A DNA stretch of 64,000 bases, from contig NZ_WXVV01000012.1 in NCBI RefSeq assembly GCF_013433315.1, positions 1 to 64,000 on the forward strand. Direction: 5' to 3'. Of this stretch, positions 37,289 to 48,270 are shown one piece after another; within the stretch, counting starts at the first letter, position 1, and each line of letters starts with the position of its first letter. The translations under genes were made by a program, and so were the position numbers. The DNA comes from Pseudomonas crudilactis. Lineage in GTDB: Bacteria; Pseudomonadota; Gammaproteobacteria; Pseudomonadales; Pseudomonadaceae. The notes beneath the pieces are model-generated. The model searched no databases. It had not been told where the DNA came from and worked only from the letters and a program-made list of their open reading frames with translations.

Positions 37289-38299
37289 ATGACCCAGACC
37301 CTAGATATTGCCGTGATCGGCGCCACCGGTACTGTCGGCGAAACCCTCGTTCAGATTCTCGAAGAACGCGACTTCCCGGTCGGTAATCTGCACTTGCTGG
37401 CGAGCAGCGAATCCGCCGGCAGCTCGGTGCTGTTCCGCAACAAGAACGTGCGCGTTCGCGAAGTCGACGAGTTCGATTTCAGCAAGGTCAAACTGGTGTT
37501 TTTCGCCGCTGGCCCGGCTATCACCCTGAGCTACGCCGCCCGTGCCCACGCCGCCGGTTGCTCGCTGATCGACCTGTCCGGCGCGCTGCCGGCCGCTCAG
37601 GCGCCGCAAGTGGTGCCGGAAGCCAACGCCGAAGTACTCGCCGGTTTGAAAGCGCCGTTCCAGGTCAGCAGCCCGAGTCCGTCGGCCACCACCCTCGCCG
37701 TGGTGTTGACGCCGTTGCTCGATCTGATCGACCTGCAATACGTCAATGTCAGCGCCAGTCTGGCGATGTCCGCCCAAGGTCGCGAAGCGGTGACTGAGCT
37801 GGCGCGGCAAACTGCCGAGCTGCTGAATATGCGCCCGCTGGAACCAACGTTTTTTGATCGGCAAGTAGCGTTCAACCTGCTGGCCCAGGTCGGCACGCCC
37901 GACGCGCAGGGTCATACACCGCTGGAAAAACGTCTGGTGCGCGAGCTGCGTCAGGTGCTGGCACTGCCTTTATTAAAGATTTCCGCAACTTGCGTTCAAG
38001 CCCCGGTGTTTTTTGGCGATAGCTTTAGCGTGACCTTGCAGTCAACGCAGGCTGTCGACCTGGAAAAGGTCAACTCTGCACTCGAAGCAGCGCCGGGCAT
38101 TGAGCTGGTCGAGGCCGGTGATTACCCGACTGCAGTCGGTGACGCGGTAGGGCAGGATGTTGTCTATGTCGGTCGCGTGCGCAACGGTGTCGACGACCCG
38201 GCGGAACTAAATCTGTGGCTGACGTCAGATAACGTACGCAAAGGCGCAGCCCTAAACGCTGTGCAGGTGGCTGAATTGTTGATAAAAGACCTGCTGTAA
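37289..38299 (+). CDS. aspartate-semialdehyde dehydrogenase paralogue lacking the catalytic cysteine
   Basis: A 336-residue protein with the Asd fold: ILDIAVIGATGTVGETLVQI-like N-terminus (here LDIAVIGATGTVGETL) and a dimerisation domain. Where true enzymes have N-x-N-C-S/T, this protein reads SSPSPSATTLAVV, so the nucleophilic Cys is absent. It corresponds to the Usg-like second asd homologue next to fimV and truA in other gamma-proteobacteria. Enzyme activity is therefore doubtful; role unknown. Confidence 0.88.
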   Translation: MTQTLDIAVIGATGTVGETLVQILEERDFPVGNLHLLASSESAGSSVLFRNKNVRVREVDEFDFSKVKLVFFAAGPAITLSYAARAHAAGCSLIDLSGALPAAQAPQVVPEANAEVLAGLKAPFQVSSPSPSATTLAVVLTPLLDLIDLQYVNVSASLAMSAQGREAVTELARQTAELLNMRPLEPTFFDRQVAFNLLAQVGTPDAQGHTPLEKRLVRELRQVLALPLLKISATCVQAPVFFGDSFSVTLQSTQAVDLEKVNSALEAAPGIELVEAGDYPTAVGDAVGQDVVYVGRVRNGVDDPAELNLWLTSDNVRKGAALNAVQVAELLIKDLL

Positions 38300-38507
38300 A
38301 AGATACTTGGCAACAATTTGTCGACTGATTCTAGGTGAGCGCTATGCTTGCCCAGATTGCTTGATAACGTGTCACCCTCCGGGACTTTCCGGGGCATCAA
38401 AGAAATGATCGCGCGCGACATCTGTCGTCGTCGCGCGCAATGCCTTACGGCAGCGGTATTCAACATCTTCTCGCTGGCCGAGGAACGTTCAAACAAAGGA
38501 TGAGGCT

Positions 38508-41159
38508 ATGGTTCAAGTTCGCAAACTGGTGTTAGCAATAGCGGCCGCCTCGGCGCTGTCCTCCGGTATGGCGCATGCCCTCGGGCTCGGGGAGCTGACC
38601 CTGAAGTCGACCCTGAACCAGCCGCTGGTGGCTGAAATCGAGCTGCTCGACGTCAAGGATCTCACCGCTGCCGAAGTGGTGCCGAGCCTGGCTTCACCTG
38701 AAGACTTTGCCAAGGCCGGCGTCGATCGCCAGGCCTTCCTCAATGACCTGACTTTCACTCCGGTGCTCAACGCCAGTGGCAAAAGCGTACTGCGCGTCAC
38801 CTCGAGCAAACCGCTGTCGGAGCCGATGGTCAAATTCCTCGTGCAGGTGATGTGGCCGAACGGCCGTCTGCTGCGCGATTACAGCGTGTTGCTCGATCCG
38901 TCGAAGTTCTCGCCACAGACCGCTGATGCTGCCGCACAACCGGCGCCGTCGCAGACCATCACTGCGCCAACCACTGGCGCTACGCACCCGACGCAATACA
39001 CCACCACGCCGCGCGACACCTTGTGGGAAATCGCCGCGAAGGCGCGTACCGGCGGTTCTGTGCAGCAGACCATGCTGGCCATTCAAGCGCTCAACCCGGA
39101 TGCGTTCATTGGCGGCAACATCAACCGCCTGAAAACCGGTCAAGTGCTGCGCCTGCCGGATTCGGTACAAAGCACTGCATTGCCGCAATCGAAAGCGATT
39201 GCTGAAGTGGCGGCGCAGAACGAAGCCTGGCGTCAGGGCCGTCGTTATGTGGCTAAGCCAGGCACCGGTCAGCAGCAGCTCGATGCGACCAACCGTGGTC
39301 GTGGCAATACCGGTGCAGCACAGAACGCCCAGGACAATCTGAGTCTGGTCTCCGCTGAAAGCGCCAAGGCGCGCGGCAAAGGCCCGGCGGGTGATGCCAA
39401 GGCGCTGAGCAACAAGCTCGCGGTCACTCAGGAAAGCCTCGACACGACCCGTCGTGACAATGAGGAACTGAAAAGCCGCGTGTCCGATTTGCAAAGCCAG
39501 ATGGACAAGCTGCAAAAGCTGATCGAGCTGAAGAACAATCAACTGGCGAAACTGCAGGCCGAAGGGGCGGGCACTGCACCGGCCGCGAACGGCGCAGTCG
39601 CGCCGGTTCCGGCGATCACTGCTGAGCTGGCTGCCACACCGCCGGCAACTCCTGCAGAAGCAGCGCCGACGCCAGAGTCTGCCATCGCGCCGCCTGCCGA
39701 GACGCCGGTTGAGCCTGTGGTCGAACCGGTTGTCGAAACCAAGCCTGCCGCCGATGATGAAAAGACCTTCAACGAACTACTGACCAACCCGATCCTGCTG
39801 GGTCTGATTGGTGGTGGCGCAGTTGTTCTGCTGCTTCTGCTGTTGCTGCTGGCGCGTCGCCGCAAAGCTCAGCAGGAAGCCGAGAAACATCTGCGCATGG
39901 CCCGAGCGCTGTCTGAGGAGCAAGAGTTCTCCGCCGAGCAGGATCTGCCGGAAAGCAGCTTTGAAGGTCTGGAGACCCCGGCGGCGAGCGTCAAGCTCAA
40001 CACCCCGGCGCCTGCTCCTGCTCCAGTCGTGGCTCCGGTAGTGGCGCCGATCGTGATGGCTGAGCCGATTGCCGCGCCGCTGGTGGCACCGGCCGCCGAG
40101 CGCTCCGATGACGTGCTCGACAAGGCGCAATCGCACATCAACGCCGGCCGTTTGAATCAGGCTGCCGCACTGCTGGAAGAGGGCGTCAGCCTGGAGCCGC
40201 AGCGCAGTGATCTGCGTCTGAAACTGATGGAAGTCTATGGTCAGCAGGGTGACCGCGATGCGTTCGTCGGTCAGGAGCGTCAACTGGTGGCCAATGGCGA
40301 CAACTTCGCCAAGGTTGAGGAGCTGAAGAGCCGCTTCCCAGCGATGGCCGTCGTGGCTGCCGCTGGTTTGGCGGCTGCTGCCGTCGCAGCCGAACTGGAT
40401 GCGCAATACGTCAAGGATCTGCTGCTGGACGAGCCAGAAGTACCTGCGCCAGCCCCGGTTGAAGATGACCTGGACAGCGCGTTTGACCTGAGCCTGGACG
40501 ATCTCGACAACATCACGCCGGTAGAGCCTGCGCCGGTGGTTGAGGCAGAAGCGCCGGTCGAGCTGGACGAATTCCCGTCCGACGACGACCTGAGCTTCGA
40601 ATCGGTGCTGCAACAGCAGACCGAGATCAAAGAGAACCTGGACGACCTGTCGGACTTCGACCTGGATATGGATCTGGGGGCCGAGCCGGCGCCTGCGATT
40701 GATCTGGCGGACGATGATTTCCTGCTGGATCTGGACGAAGGCGTGAAGGATCTGTCGCCAGTCGAGCCGCCGGCCGTCGCTGACGTGCCACAGGATGATC
40801 TGGAGCTGCCGGCCGATTTCGACCTGTCGCTGGCCGACGAAATGGACAGCAATCCAGCGGCGGAACCGGATGCGTTCGCTACCGAACTGGATGATGTCAA
40901 CGCCGAGCTGGATCGTCTGTCGCAAACTATTGCCGAACCGACCTTCACCGAAGCCGATGCGGCAATCGGTGGTGATCTGGGCGAAGATGATTTTGACTTC
41001 CTCGCCGGCACTGATGAAGCCGCTACCAAGCTCGATCTGGCCCAGGCCTACATCGACATGGGCGACAGCGACGGTGCACGCGACATCCTCAACGAAGTGT
41101 TGACCGAGGGTGACGAGAAGCAGCGTGGCGAGGCCAAGGACATGCTCTCGAGCTTGTAG
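38508..41159 (+). CDS. fimV: FimV/HubP-family polar landmark protein
   Basis: An 883-residue inner-membrane protein. There is a signal peptide (LVLAIAAASALSSGMAHA), then the FimV N-terminal domain, a LysM peptidoglycan-binding domain at about residues 164-212 (DTLWEIAAKARTGGSV), a coiled coil near 300-350, one transmembrane helix at about 427-450 rich in Leu, and a long acidic cytoplasmic region ending in the conserved TPR-like domain (KLDLAQAYIDMGDSDGARDI). FimV organises type IV pilus assembly, twitching and polar c-di-GMP/cAMP signalling. It precedes truA, the usual order in Pseudomonas. Confidence 0.96.
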   Translation: MVQVRKLVLAIAAASALSSGMAHALGLGELTLKSTLNQPLVAEIELLDVKDLTAAEVVPSLASPEDFAKAGVDRQAFLNDLTFTPVLNASGKSVLRVTSSKPLSEPMVKFLVQVMWPNGRLLRDYSVLLDPSKFSPQTADAAAQPAPSQTITAPTTGATHPTQYTTTPRDTLWEIAAKARTGGSVQQTMLAIQALNPDAFIGGNINRLKTGQVLRLPDSVQSTALPQSKAIAEVAAQNEAWRQGRRYVAKPGTGQQQLDATNRGRGNTGAAQNAQDNLSLVSAESAKARGKGPAGDAKALSNKLAVTQESLDTTRRDNEELKSRVSDLQSQMDKLQKLIELKNNQLAKLQAEGAGTAPAANGAVAPVPAITAELAATPPATPAEAAPTPESAIAPPAETPVEPVVEPVVETKPAADDEKTFNELLTNPILLGLIGGGAVVLLLLLLLLARRRKAQQEAEKHLRMARALSEEQEFSAEQDLPESSFEGLETPAASVKLNTPAPAPAPVVAPVVAPIVMAEPIAAPLVAPAAERSDDVLDKAQSHINAGRLNQAAALLEEGVSLEPQRSDLRLKLMEVYGQQGDRDAFVGQERQLVANGDNFAKVEELKSRFPAMAVVAAAGLAAAAVAAELDAQYVKDLLLDEPEVPAPAPVEDDLDSAFDLSLDDLDNITPVEPAPVVEAEAPVELDEFPSDDDLSFESVLQQQTEIKENLDDLSDFDLDMDLGAEPAPAIDLADDDFLLDLDEGVKDLSPVEPPAVADVPQDDLELPADFDLSLADEMDSNPAAEPDAFATELDDVNAELDRLSQTIAEPTFTEADAAIGGDLGEDDFDFLAGTDEAATKLDLAQAYIDMGDSDGARDILNEVLTEGDEKQRGEAKDMLSSL

Positions 41160-41177
41160 TAAGTCCAGCGGTAAATG

Positions 41178-41207
41178 AAAACGGCAGCCCATTTAGGCTG
41201 CCGTTTT
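41178..41207 (+). terminator. terminator of fimV
   Basis: The stem AACGGCAGCC with its complement around CATTTA is followed by GTTTTT. Confidence 0.92.
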
Positions 41208-41226
41208 TGTTTGTCTTTTTTGAATC

Positions 41227-41302
41227 AAAAGATCGCAGCCTTCGGCAGCTCCTACATGAGATGGCGTTCCCCTGTAGGAGCTGCCGAAGGCTGCGATCTT
41301 TT
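41227..41302. repeat. long inverted repeat of a second REP family
   Basis: Perfect 30-base arms (AAAAGATCGCAGCCTTCGGC and onward to CTCCTACA, with the complement) surround a 16-base loop. Unlike the GCGAGC-type REPs elsewhere, this one carries the GCAGCCTTCGGCAGC core. It sits between fimV and truA. Confidence 0.9.
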
Positions 41303-41405
41303 GCTCTTGAAACTGGTATCCCCGGTCCACAGCCTTATAATGCCCGCCTTTGCACAAACAGCAGGCTGTCCCACCTTGGCAAACATAGATAACCCGGTCG
41401 CCGAA

Positions 41406-42230
41406 ATGGCCCCCGACGGCTTTTACCGCGTCGCGCTGGGCGTGGAGTACAAAGGCTCGCGCTACAGTGGCTGGCAGCGTCAGTTGACGGGTGTGGCGAC
41501 GGTGCAGGAAGAACTCGAAAAAGCCCTGTCGAAAGTCGCCAACTCACCGGTTTCACTACAGTGCGCCGGACGCACCGACGCGGGCGTGCATGCCTGCGGA
41601 CAAGTGGTGCACTTTGATACGACGGTCGATCGTTCGCTGAAGGCCTGGGTCATGGGCGCCAACATCAATCTGCCGCATGACATCAGCGTCAGTTGGGCGC
41701 GGGTGATGCCGGCGCATTTCCATGCGCGCTTCAAAGCTATCGCGCGGCGTTATCGCTATGTGATCTACAACGATCAGATCCGTCCGGCGCATCTCAACGA
41801 AGAAATCACCTGGAACCATCGCCCGCTCGACGTCGAGCGCATGGCCAAGGCCGCGCAATACCTGATTGGCACCCACGATTTCAGTGCGTTCCGCGCCGGG
41901 CAGTGCCAGGCTAAGTCGCCGATCAAGAAGATGCATCACCTGCGCGTGACCCGTCACGGCAAGATGATCGTGCTCGACATCCGCGCCAATGCGTTCCTGC
42001 ATCACATGGTGCGCAATATCGCCGGGGTGCTGATGACCATCGGTGCCGGCGAACGTCCGGTGGAGTGGATGAAAGAAGTTCTGGAAAGCCGCGAGCGCCG
42101 GTCCGGCGGTGTCACGGCGCATCCGTACGGCTTGTATCTGGTGCAGGTCGAGTACCACGACGAATTCCCGTTGCCCGAGCGTTTTATCGGGCCACATTTC
42201 CTTACGGGTTTCTCCGAACTTGACGGCTGA
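41406..42230 (+). CDS. truA: tRNA pseudouridine(38-40) synthase
   Basis: A TruA of about 274 residues. The catalytic Asp is in [18 protein letters not shown], and [16 protein letters not shown] is the conserved C-terminal helix. It makes pseudouridine at positions 38-40 of the tRNA anticodon arm. The start is uncertain: ATG at 41406 has no clear ribosome-binding site; an in-frame TTG at 41376 would add ten residues, and an ATG at 41340 would add 22. Order fimV-truA-trpF is conserved. Confidence 0.93.
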   Translation: MAPDGFYRVALGVEYKGSRYSGWQRQLTGVATVQEELEKALSKVANSPVSLQCAGRTDAGVHACGQVVHFDTTVDRSLKAWVMGANINLPHDISVSWARVMPAHFHARFKAIARRYRYVIYNDQIRPAHLNEEITWNHRPLDVERMAKAAQYLIGTHDFSAFRAGQCQAKSPIKKMHHLRVTRHGKMIVLDIRANAFLHHMVRNIAGVLMTIGAGERPVEWMKEVLESRERRSGGVTAHPYGLYLVQVEYHDEFPLPERFIGPHFLTGFSELDG

Positions 42231-42253
42231 CGCCCTCGAACGCTTTTGTTACC

Positions 42254-42275
42254 ATCCGGGACTTTCCCGGATTTT
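42254..42275 (+). terminator. weak hairpin terminator between truA and trpF
   Basis: ATCCGGG and CCCGGAT pair around ACTTT and are followed by TTTG only. It may act as an attenuator-like or partial terminator. Confidence 0.4.
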
Positions 42276-42295
42276 GCCTTGGAGTTTTTCTCGAC

Positions 42296-42922
42296 ATGTC
42301 AGCCGTTCGCAGCAAGATCTGCGGGATTACCCGCATAGAAGATGCGTTGGCCGCCGTCGAAGCCGGGGCGGATGCGATCGGGTTCGTGTTCTACGCCAAG
42401 AGTCCGCGTGCTGTCACCGTGCAGCAGGCGCGGGCGATTATTCAGGCATTGCCGCCGTTCGTGACCACCGTGGGCCTGTTCGTCAACGCCAGCCGCTGCG
42501 AGTTGGGGGAAATCCTCGATGCCGTGCCGCTGGATCTGTTGCAGTTCCATGGCGATGAAGTCGCTGAAGACTGCGAAGGCTGGCATCGTCCGTATATCAA
42601 GGCGCTGCGGGTCAAGGCTGGCGACGATATTGCGGCAGCGATTGATGCCTATCCAAGCGCCAGTGGCGTGCTGCTCGACACCTACGTTGAGGGCGTGCCC
42701 GGTGGAACCGGGGAGGCGTTTGACTGGTCATTGATTCCGCAAGGTTTGAGCAAACCGTTGATTCTGGCCGGTGGTTTGACCCCGCAGAACGTTGCAGACG
42801 CCGTGGCTCGGGTGAAACCGTACGCGGTAGACGTCAGCGGTGGGGTAGAGGCGAGCAAGGGCATCAAGGATCACGCAAAGATTCACGCGTTCATCAACGC
42901 GGTACGCAAAGCGCCATATTGA
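42296..42922 (+). CDS. trpF: phosphoribosylanthranilate isomerase
   Basis: A 208-residue TIM-barrel enzyme of tryptophan synthesis. [20 protein letters not shown] holds the catalytic Cys; QFHGDE and [10 protein letters not shown] are phosphate-binding and active-site loops, and [15 protein letters not shown] has the catalytic Asp. It lies apart from other trp genes, as in other pseudomonads. ATG at 42296 follows GGAG. Confidence 0.97.
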   Translation: MSAVRSKICGITRIEDALAAVEAGADAIGFVFYAKSPRAVTVQQARAIIQALPPFVTTVGLFVNASRCELGEILDAVPLDLLQFHGDEVAEDCEGWHRPYIKALRVKAGDDIAAAIDAYPSASGVLLDTYVEGVPGGTGEAFDWSLIPQGLSKPLILAGGLTPQNVADAVARVKPYAVDVSGGVEASKGIKDHAKIHAFINAVRKAPY

Positions 42923-43126
42923 TGTGACGGCTGGCAGTCTGCCGCCGTCCATCAATGCACTTGCACAAAGCAGGCGCGGCTGAGGGTTTCTGGATAGCAC
43001 GCAGGTCATGTTTCGCGCTGACCGTGGCTGTCCATCAACCATCGCCACACACATGAATTTAGCTGAAGGGCATACGCGGGGCTGCGAACCAGAGCGTTCG
43101 GGCCGCCGGTACTGGAGAAAGAAAGC

Positions 43127-44047
43127 ATGAGCAACTGGTTAGTAGACAAACTGATCCCTTCGATCATGCGTTCCGAGGTCAAGAAGAGCTCGGTCCCTGA
43201 AGGTCTGTGGCACAAATGCCCGTCTTGCGAGGCGGTGCTGTATCGTCCAGAGCTGGAAAAGACCCTGGACGTTTGCCCTAAATGCAACCACCACATGCGC
43301 ATCGGCGCACGTGCACGCATCGACATCTTCCTCGATGCTGAAGGTCGCAACGAACTGGGCGCCGATCTGGAGCCGGTTGACCGTCTGAAATTCCGCGACG
43401 GCAAGAAATACAAGGATCGTCTGACCGCTGCCCAGAAGCAGACTGGCGAGAAAGACGCGCTGATCTCCGTCAGCGGCACCTTGCTGGGCATGCCGGTGGT
43501 GGTTTCTGCGTTCGAATTCAGCTTCATGGGCGGTTCGATGGGCGCTATCGTTGGCGAACGCTTCGTGCGCGCGGCCAACTACGCGCTGGAAAACCGCTGC
43601 CCGATGATCTGCTTCGCCGCCTCCGGTGGTGCGCGCATGCAGGAAGCGCTGATCTCGCTGATGCAGATGGCCAAGACCTCGGCGGTACTGGCGCGTCTGC
43701 GTGAAGAGGGCATCCCGTTCATCTCCGTATTGACCGACCCGGTCTACGGTGGTGTTTCGGCGAGTCTGGCGATGCTCGGTGACGTGATCGTCGGTGAGCC
43801 GAAAGCCCTGATCGGCTTCGCTGGTCCGCGCGTTATCGAACAAACCGTGCGTGAAAAGCTGCCGGAAGGCTTCCAGCGCAGTGAATTCCTGCTGGAACAC
43901 GGTGCGATCGACATGATCATCCACCGTCAGGAACTGCGCCCGCGTCTGGGTAACCTGCTGGCACAAATGACTGGCAAGCCGACGCCGAAATTCGTCGCCG
44001 CGCCAATCGAGCCAATCGTGGTTCCACCGGTACCTGCTGGCCTATGA
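43127..44047 (+). CDS. accD: acetyl-CoA carboxylase carboxyltransferase subunit beta
   Basis: A 306-residue subunit. The N-terminal four-cysteine zinc ribbon reads C-P-S-C near residue 28 and C-P-K-C near residue 47. The crotonase-fold core includes [16 protein letters not shown] and [13 protein letters not shown]. With AccA it transfers carboxyl from biotin to acetyl-CoA for fatty acid synthesis. The zinc ribbon also binds RNA in E. coli. Its stop overlaps the folC start (ATGA). Confidence 0.98.
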   Translation: MSNWLVDKLIPSIMRSEVKKSSVPEGLWHKCPSCEAVLYRPELEKTLDVCPKCNHHMRIGARARIDIFLDAEGRNELGADLEPVDRLKFRDGKKYKDRLTAAQKQTGEKDALISVSGTLLGMPVVVSAFEFSFMGGSMGAIVGERFVRAANYALENRCPMICFAASGGARMQEALISLMQMAKTSAVLARLREEGIPFISVLTDPVYGGVSASLAMLGDVIVGEPKALIGFAGPRVIEQTVREKLPEGFQRSEFLLEHGAIDMIIHRQELRPRLGNLLAQMTGKPTPKFVAAPIEPIVVPPVPAGL

Positions 44048-45351
44048 CCGAGCGCACCCTTGGCGAATGGCTCGCCTACCTTGAGCAGTTGCATCCGTCG
44101 GCCATCGACATGGGCCTGGAGCGTTCGCAACAGGTAGCGTCCCGCATGGGGCTGGGCCAGCCGGCGCCTCGGGTGATTACGGTCACCGGCACCAACGGCA
44201 AGGGTTCGACCTGCGCTTTCGTGGCTTCATTGCTGCGTGCGCAGGGTCTGAGCGTTGGTGTCTACAATTCTCCGCACCTGCTGCGTTACAACGAGCGGGT
44301 GCAGCTCAATGGCGTCGAAGCCACTGACGCGCAGCTGTGCGAAGCCTTTGCTGCGGTCGAGGCCGGGCGTGGCGACACTTCTCTGACTTACTTCGAAATG
44401 GGCACTCTGGCGGCGTTCTGGCTGTTTCAACAGGCAAAACTCGACGCTGTGGTGCTGGAAGTCGGGCTGGGCGGGCGTCTGGATACGGTCAACGTGGTCG
44501 ATGCTGATATCGCGCTGGTTACCAGCATTGGCGTCGATCACGCCGATTATCTGGGCGACACTCGCGAATCCGTGGCTTTCGAGAAGGCTGGAATTTTCCG
44601 TCAGGGCAAACCTGCCTTGTGCGGCGATCTGAATCCTCCGCAACCGTTGCTCGACAAGGTGCGTGAACTGGCTTGTCCATTCTTTTTGCGTGGGCGTGAT
44701 TTCGACCTCGGGATGACTGATCAGCACTGGCAATGGCGCGGTACCGATGCGCGAGGCCAGGTTGTCGAATTGCGTGATTTGCCGCTGCTCGATCTGCCGA
44801 TGGAAAACGCCGCGCTGGCGTTGCAGGCGTATCTGCTGCTCGATTTGCCGTGGGAAGCTCAGCAGATCGTGACGGCGTTGCAGGCGACGCGCGTGGTGGG
44901 TCGGCTGGATCGTCGTTCCTTCGAGTGGAATGGCAAGCGCCTGAATCTGTTGCTCGATGTAGGCCATAACCCGCATGCCGCCGAGTATCTGGCCCGTCGT
45001 CTGGCCTCGCGGCCAGCGGTCGGCAAGCGTCTGGCGGTGTTCGGTCTGCTGGCGGACAAGGATCTGGATGGTGTTGTCAGTGAATTGAATGCTAGTGTCG
45101 AGCATTGGGCTGTTGCCCCGCTGGATTCGCCGCGTGCCCGTCCGGTGGCTGAATTGAACGCGGCATTGCAGAACCTTGGTGCCGCCGTCACGTCTTACGA
45201 CAGTGTCGCCGCTGCGCTGGAAGGGCAGTGCGCAGTAGCCACCAGTGACGACGAGATTCTGTTGTTCGGATCATTTTATTGTGTCGCCGAGGCCCTTGAA
45301 TGGCTGGCCCGGCACTCCACGGAGGAAGCGGCAAATGGCTTTGCTGGATAA
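44044..45351 (+). CDS. folC: bifunctional dihydrofolate/folylpolyglutamate synthase
   Basis: A 435-residue Mur-ligase-fold enzyme. The ATP loop is [31 protein letters not shown] and [16 protein letters not shown] follow. It adds glutamate to dihydropteroate and folates. Overlapping start with accD indicates coupling; it also overlaps the SPOR protein gene at its 3' end. Confidence 0.97.
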   Translation: MTERTLGEWLAYLEQLHPSAIDMGLERSQQVASRMGLGQPAPRVITVTGTNGKGSTCAFVASLLRAQGLSVGVYNSPHLLRYNERVQLNGVEATDAQLCEAFAAVEAGRGDTSLTYFEMGTLAAFWLFQQAKLDAVVLEVGLGGRLDTVNVVDADIALVTSIGVDHADYLGDTRESVAFEKAGIFRQGKPALCGDLNPPQPLLDKVRELACPFFLRGRDFDLGMTDQHWQWRGTDARGQVVELRDLPLLDLPMENAALALQAYLLLDLPWEAQQIVTALQATRVVGRLDRRSFEWNGKRLNLLLDVGHNPHAAEYLARRLASRPAVGKRLAVFGLLADKDLDGVVSELNASVEHWAVAPLDSPRARPVAELNAALQNLGAAVTSYDSVAAALEGQCAVATSDDEILLFGSFYCVAEALEWLARHSTEEAANGFAG

Positions 45352-45991
45352 AGCGTACAAGCAACGCATGGTTGGCGCTTTGGTGCTGGTTGCGCTGGCG
45401 GTGATCTTCCTGCCGATGCTGTTTTCGCGTCAGGATGAGCAGCGTCAGGTGACCGTTGAGGCGCCGGCCGCTCCGCAAGCACCCGCCATGCCGCAAGTGC
45501 AAATGGAAACGGTGGCCGTGCCTGAGCCACAAACCTTACCGCAAGAACCTGTGCCGACGGATGAAGAAGTCGCAGAAGAGACGGCGCCTACCGCACCCGT
45601 TGCGACGGCGCCGGCACCGACAGCGCCCATTATGATCACCAAGCCTGTTGCGCCGCCGGCGGTCGCCAAGCCGATTCCTGCGCCTGCTCAGCCGATCACT
45701 GCGTCCTCGTCCAAGCCGGACACAACGCAAAGCCGCGTCGATGCCAACGGTCTGTCGGTGAGCTGGTCGGTGCAACTGGCCAGTCTGTCGAGTCGTGCCA
45801 GCGCCGAAAGCCTGCAGAAGACCCTGCGCAGTCAGGGCTATAACGCTTACATCCGCTCCGCCGATGGCAAGAATCGGGTGTTTGTCGGTCCGCTGATCGA
45901 GCGTGCCGAAGCCGATCGTCTGCGTGATCTGTTGGGTCGTCAGCAGAACCTCAAGGGTTTTGTTGTTCGCTTCCAGCCTGAGCGCGGTTAA
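45335..45991 (+). CDS. SPOR-domain protein, DedD-like
   Basis: A 218-residue inner-membrane protein. One N-terminal transmembrane helix (MVGALVLVALAVIFLPMLF), a Pro/Ala-rich periplasmic linker at about residues 40-130, and a C-terminal SPOR domain starting near WSVQLASLSSRASAESLQKT. SPOR domains bind denuded septal peptidoglycan; DedD helps cell division. The gene sits between folC and cvpA as dedD does in E. coli. Confidence 0.93.
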   Translation: MALLDKAYKQRMVGALVLVALAVIFLPMLFSRQDEQRQVTVEAPAAPQAPAMPQVQMETVAVPEPQTLPQEPVPTDEEVAEETAPTAPVATAPAPTAPIMITKPVAPPAVAKPIPAPAQPITASSSKPDTTQSRVDANGLSVSWSVQLASLSSRASAESLQKTLRSQGYNAYIRSADGKNRVFVGPLIERAEADRLRDLLGRQQNLKGFVVRFQPERG

Positions 45992-46089
45992 AAACTATCG
46001 CCTCGATTGAAATGCACTGACAATCGCAGCTTACCGAGAGGCATGCGCTCTGCTAAAATGCGCCGCCTTATCCGTCTGTAGGCTGCACT

Positions 46090-46650
46090 GTGCCATTTAC
46101 CTGGGTTGACTGGGCGATCGTTGCAATCGTCGCCATCTCCGCTTTGATCAGTTTGAGCCGCGGCTTCGTCAAGGAAGCATTATCGCTGGTGACCTGGATC
46201 ATCGCAGGAGTCGTCGCCTGGATGTTTGGTGGTTCATTGTCCGAGTACCTCGCCGGATACATCGAAACCCCATCGGCTCGCGTGATCGCGGGCTGTGCCA
46301 TCATGTTTGTCGCCACACTGATCGTGGGCGCAATGATCAATTATCTTATCGGCGAGTTGGTTCGCGTCACCGGGTTGTCCGGGACCGATCGATTCCTCGG
46401 CATGGCCTTCGGCGCAGCGCGTGGCGTGTTGCTGGTGGTCGTGGCGGTCGGGCTGTTGAGCCTGGGGCCGGTACAGCAGGACGGGTGGTGGAAAGAATCA
46501 CAGCTCGTACCAAAATTTCTATTGGTCGCTGATTGGTCCAAAAACCTGATTCTCGGGTGGAGCAGTCAGTGGCTTGCCAGCGGAATCAGCGTACCCGCTG
46601 ATATTCCGTTCAAGGAGCAACTCTTGCCGTCGGCGAAAACGCCTCAGTGA
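46090..46650 (+). CDS. cvpA: CvpA family membrane protein
   Basis: A 186-residue protein with about four transmembrane helices, starting with GTG at 46090 and reading PFTWVDWAIVAIVAISAL. DRFLGMAFGAARGVLLV is the conserved fourth-helix region. CvpA is needed for colicin V export in E. coli and affects envelope homeostasis. It lies just before purF, the conserved order. Confidence 0.95.
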   Translation: MPFTWVDWAIVAIVAISALISLSRGFVKEALSLVTWIIAGVVAWMFGGSLSEYLAGYIETPSARVIAGCAIMFVATLIVGAMINYLIGELVRVTGLSGTDRFLGMAFGAARGVLLVVVAVGLLSLGPVQQDGWWKESQLVPKFLLVADWSKNLILGWSSQWLASGISVPADIPFKEQLLPSAKTPQ

Positions 46651-46691
46651 GTGTTGTTCAGTTCAGATCCATTAAGTAGGGGTTGCGTCGC

Positions 46692-48197
46692 ATGTGTGGC
46701 ATCGTCGGTATCGTCGGTAAGTCGAACGTCAATCAGGCGCTGTATGACGCGCTAACCGTGCTCCAGCACCGCGGCCAGGACGCTGCCGGTATCGTCACCA
46801 GCCATGATGGCCGGTTGTTCCTGCGCAAGGACAATGGCCTGGTGCGTGACGTCTTTCAACAGCGTCACATGCAGCGTCTGGTCGGCCACATGGGTATCGG
46901 CCACGTCCGTTACCCGACCGCGGGCAGCTCGACGTCGGCCGAAGCCCAGCCGTTTTACGTCAACTCGCCTTACGGCATTACTCTGGCGCACAACGGTAAC
47001 CTGACCAACGTTGAGCAGTTGGCCAAAGAGATCTACGAGTCCGATCTGCGTCACGTCAACACCAGTTCCGACTCGGAAGTGCTGCTCAACGTGTTCGCGC
47101 ATGAGCTGGCCCAGCGCGGCAAGCTGCAACCGACCGAAGAAGACGTGTTTGCCGCCGTGACCGACGTGCACAACCGTTGTGTCGGCGGCTACGCAGTAGT
47201 CGCCATGGTGACTGGCTACGGCATCGTCGGTTTCCGTGACCCGCACGGCATCCGCCCGATCGTGTTCGGCCAGCGTCATACCGACGAAGGCGTCGAATAC
47301 ATGATCGCGTCCGAAAGCGTTTCGCTGGACGTGCTCGGTTTTACCCTGATTCGCGACCTGGCACCGGGCGAAGCGGTCTACATCACTGAAGACGGCAAGC
47401 TGCACACACGTCAGTGCGCGACCAACCCGTCCCTGACTCCATGCATTTTCGAGCACGTCTACCTGGCGCGTCCGGATTCGATCATCGACGGCGTGTCGGT
47501 CTACAAGGCCCGTCTGCGCATGGGCGAGAAGCTCGCCGAGAAGATCCTGCGCGAGCGTCCAGAGCACGACATCGATGTGGTTATCCCGATTCCGGACACC
47601 AGCCGTACCGCGGCACTGGAACTGGCCAACCACTTGGGCGTGAAATTCCGCGAAGGTTTCGTCAAGAACCGTTACATCGGCCGTACCTTCATCATGCCGG
47701 GCCAAGCGGCGCGCAAGAAGTCGGTACGCCAGAAGCTCAACGCCATCGAGCTGGAATTCCGCGGCAAGAACGTGATGCTGGTAGACGACTCGATCGTGCG
47801 CGGCACCACCTGCAAGCAGATCATCCAGATGGCCCGCGAAGCCGGCGCGAAAAACGTCTACTTCTGCTCGGCCGCGCCGGCGGTACGCTTCCCGAACGTG
47901 TATGGCATCGACATGCCAAGCGCCCACGAGCTGATCGCACACAACCGTTCGACTCAGGACGTGGCGGATCTGATCGGTGCTGACTGGCTGATCTATCAGG
48001 ACCTGCCTGACTTGATCGAAGCGGTCGGTGGCGGCAAGATCAAGATCGAGAACTTCGATTGCGCGGTGTTTGACGGCAAGTACGTCACCGGCGATGTCGA
48101 CGAGGCCTATCTGGACAAGATCGAGCAGGCACGCAACGATGCCTCGAAGGTCAAGACCCAGGCGGTCAGTGCGATCATCGATCTGTACAACAACTGA
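46692..48197 (+). CDS. purF: amidophosphoribosyltransferase
   Basis: A 501-residue enzyme of purine synthesis. The N-terminal Cys nucleophile is in [17 protein letters not shown] after removal of Met, and the PRPP-binding loop is [17 protein letters not shown]. It makes phosphoribosylamine from PRPP and glutamine. The start must be 46692 because the Cys has to be residue 2. A terminator follows. Confidence 0.98.
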   Translation: MCGIVGIVGKSNVNQALYDALTVLQHRGQDAAGIVTSHDGRLFLRKDNGLVRDVFQQRHMQRLVGHMGIGHVRYPTAGSSTSAEAQPFYVNSPYGITLAHNGNLTNVEQLAKEIYESDLRHVNTSSDSEVLLNVFAHELAQRGKLQPTEEDVFAAVTDVHNRCVGGYAVVAMVTGYGIVGFRDPHGIRPIVFGQRHTDEGVEYMIASESVSLDVLGFTLIRDLAPGEAVYITEDGKLHTRQCATNPSLTPCIFEHVYLARPDSIIDGVSVYKARLRMGEKLAEKILRERPEHDIDVVIPIPDTSRTAALELANHLGVKFREGFVKNRYIGRTFIMPGQAARKKSVRQKLNAIELEFRGKNVMLVDDSIVRGTTCKQIIQMAREAGAKNVYFCSAAPAVRFPNVYGIDMPSAHELIAHNRSTQDVADLIGADWLIYQDLPDLIEAVGGGKIKIENFDCAVFDGKYVTGDVDEAYLDKIEQARNDASKVKTQAVSAIIDLYNN

Positions 48198-48203
48198 GTT
48201 TCT

Positions 48204-48226
48204 ACCGGCCCTGAGGGGCCGGTTTT
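48204..48226 (+). terminator. terminator of purF
   Basis: ACCGGCCC and GGGCCGGT pair around TGAG and are followed by TTTTG. The T-run is short. Confidence 0.75.
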
Positions 48227-48270
48227 GTATCTGAATTTCAATTTTTGCGAACAGGGCAAGGAGTGACAGC

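Noticed and set aside
39777..41192. 471-codon minus-strand frame over fimV
   Set aside because: Arises from the acidic, repetitive fimV coding sequence; no domain evidence.
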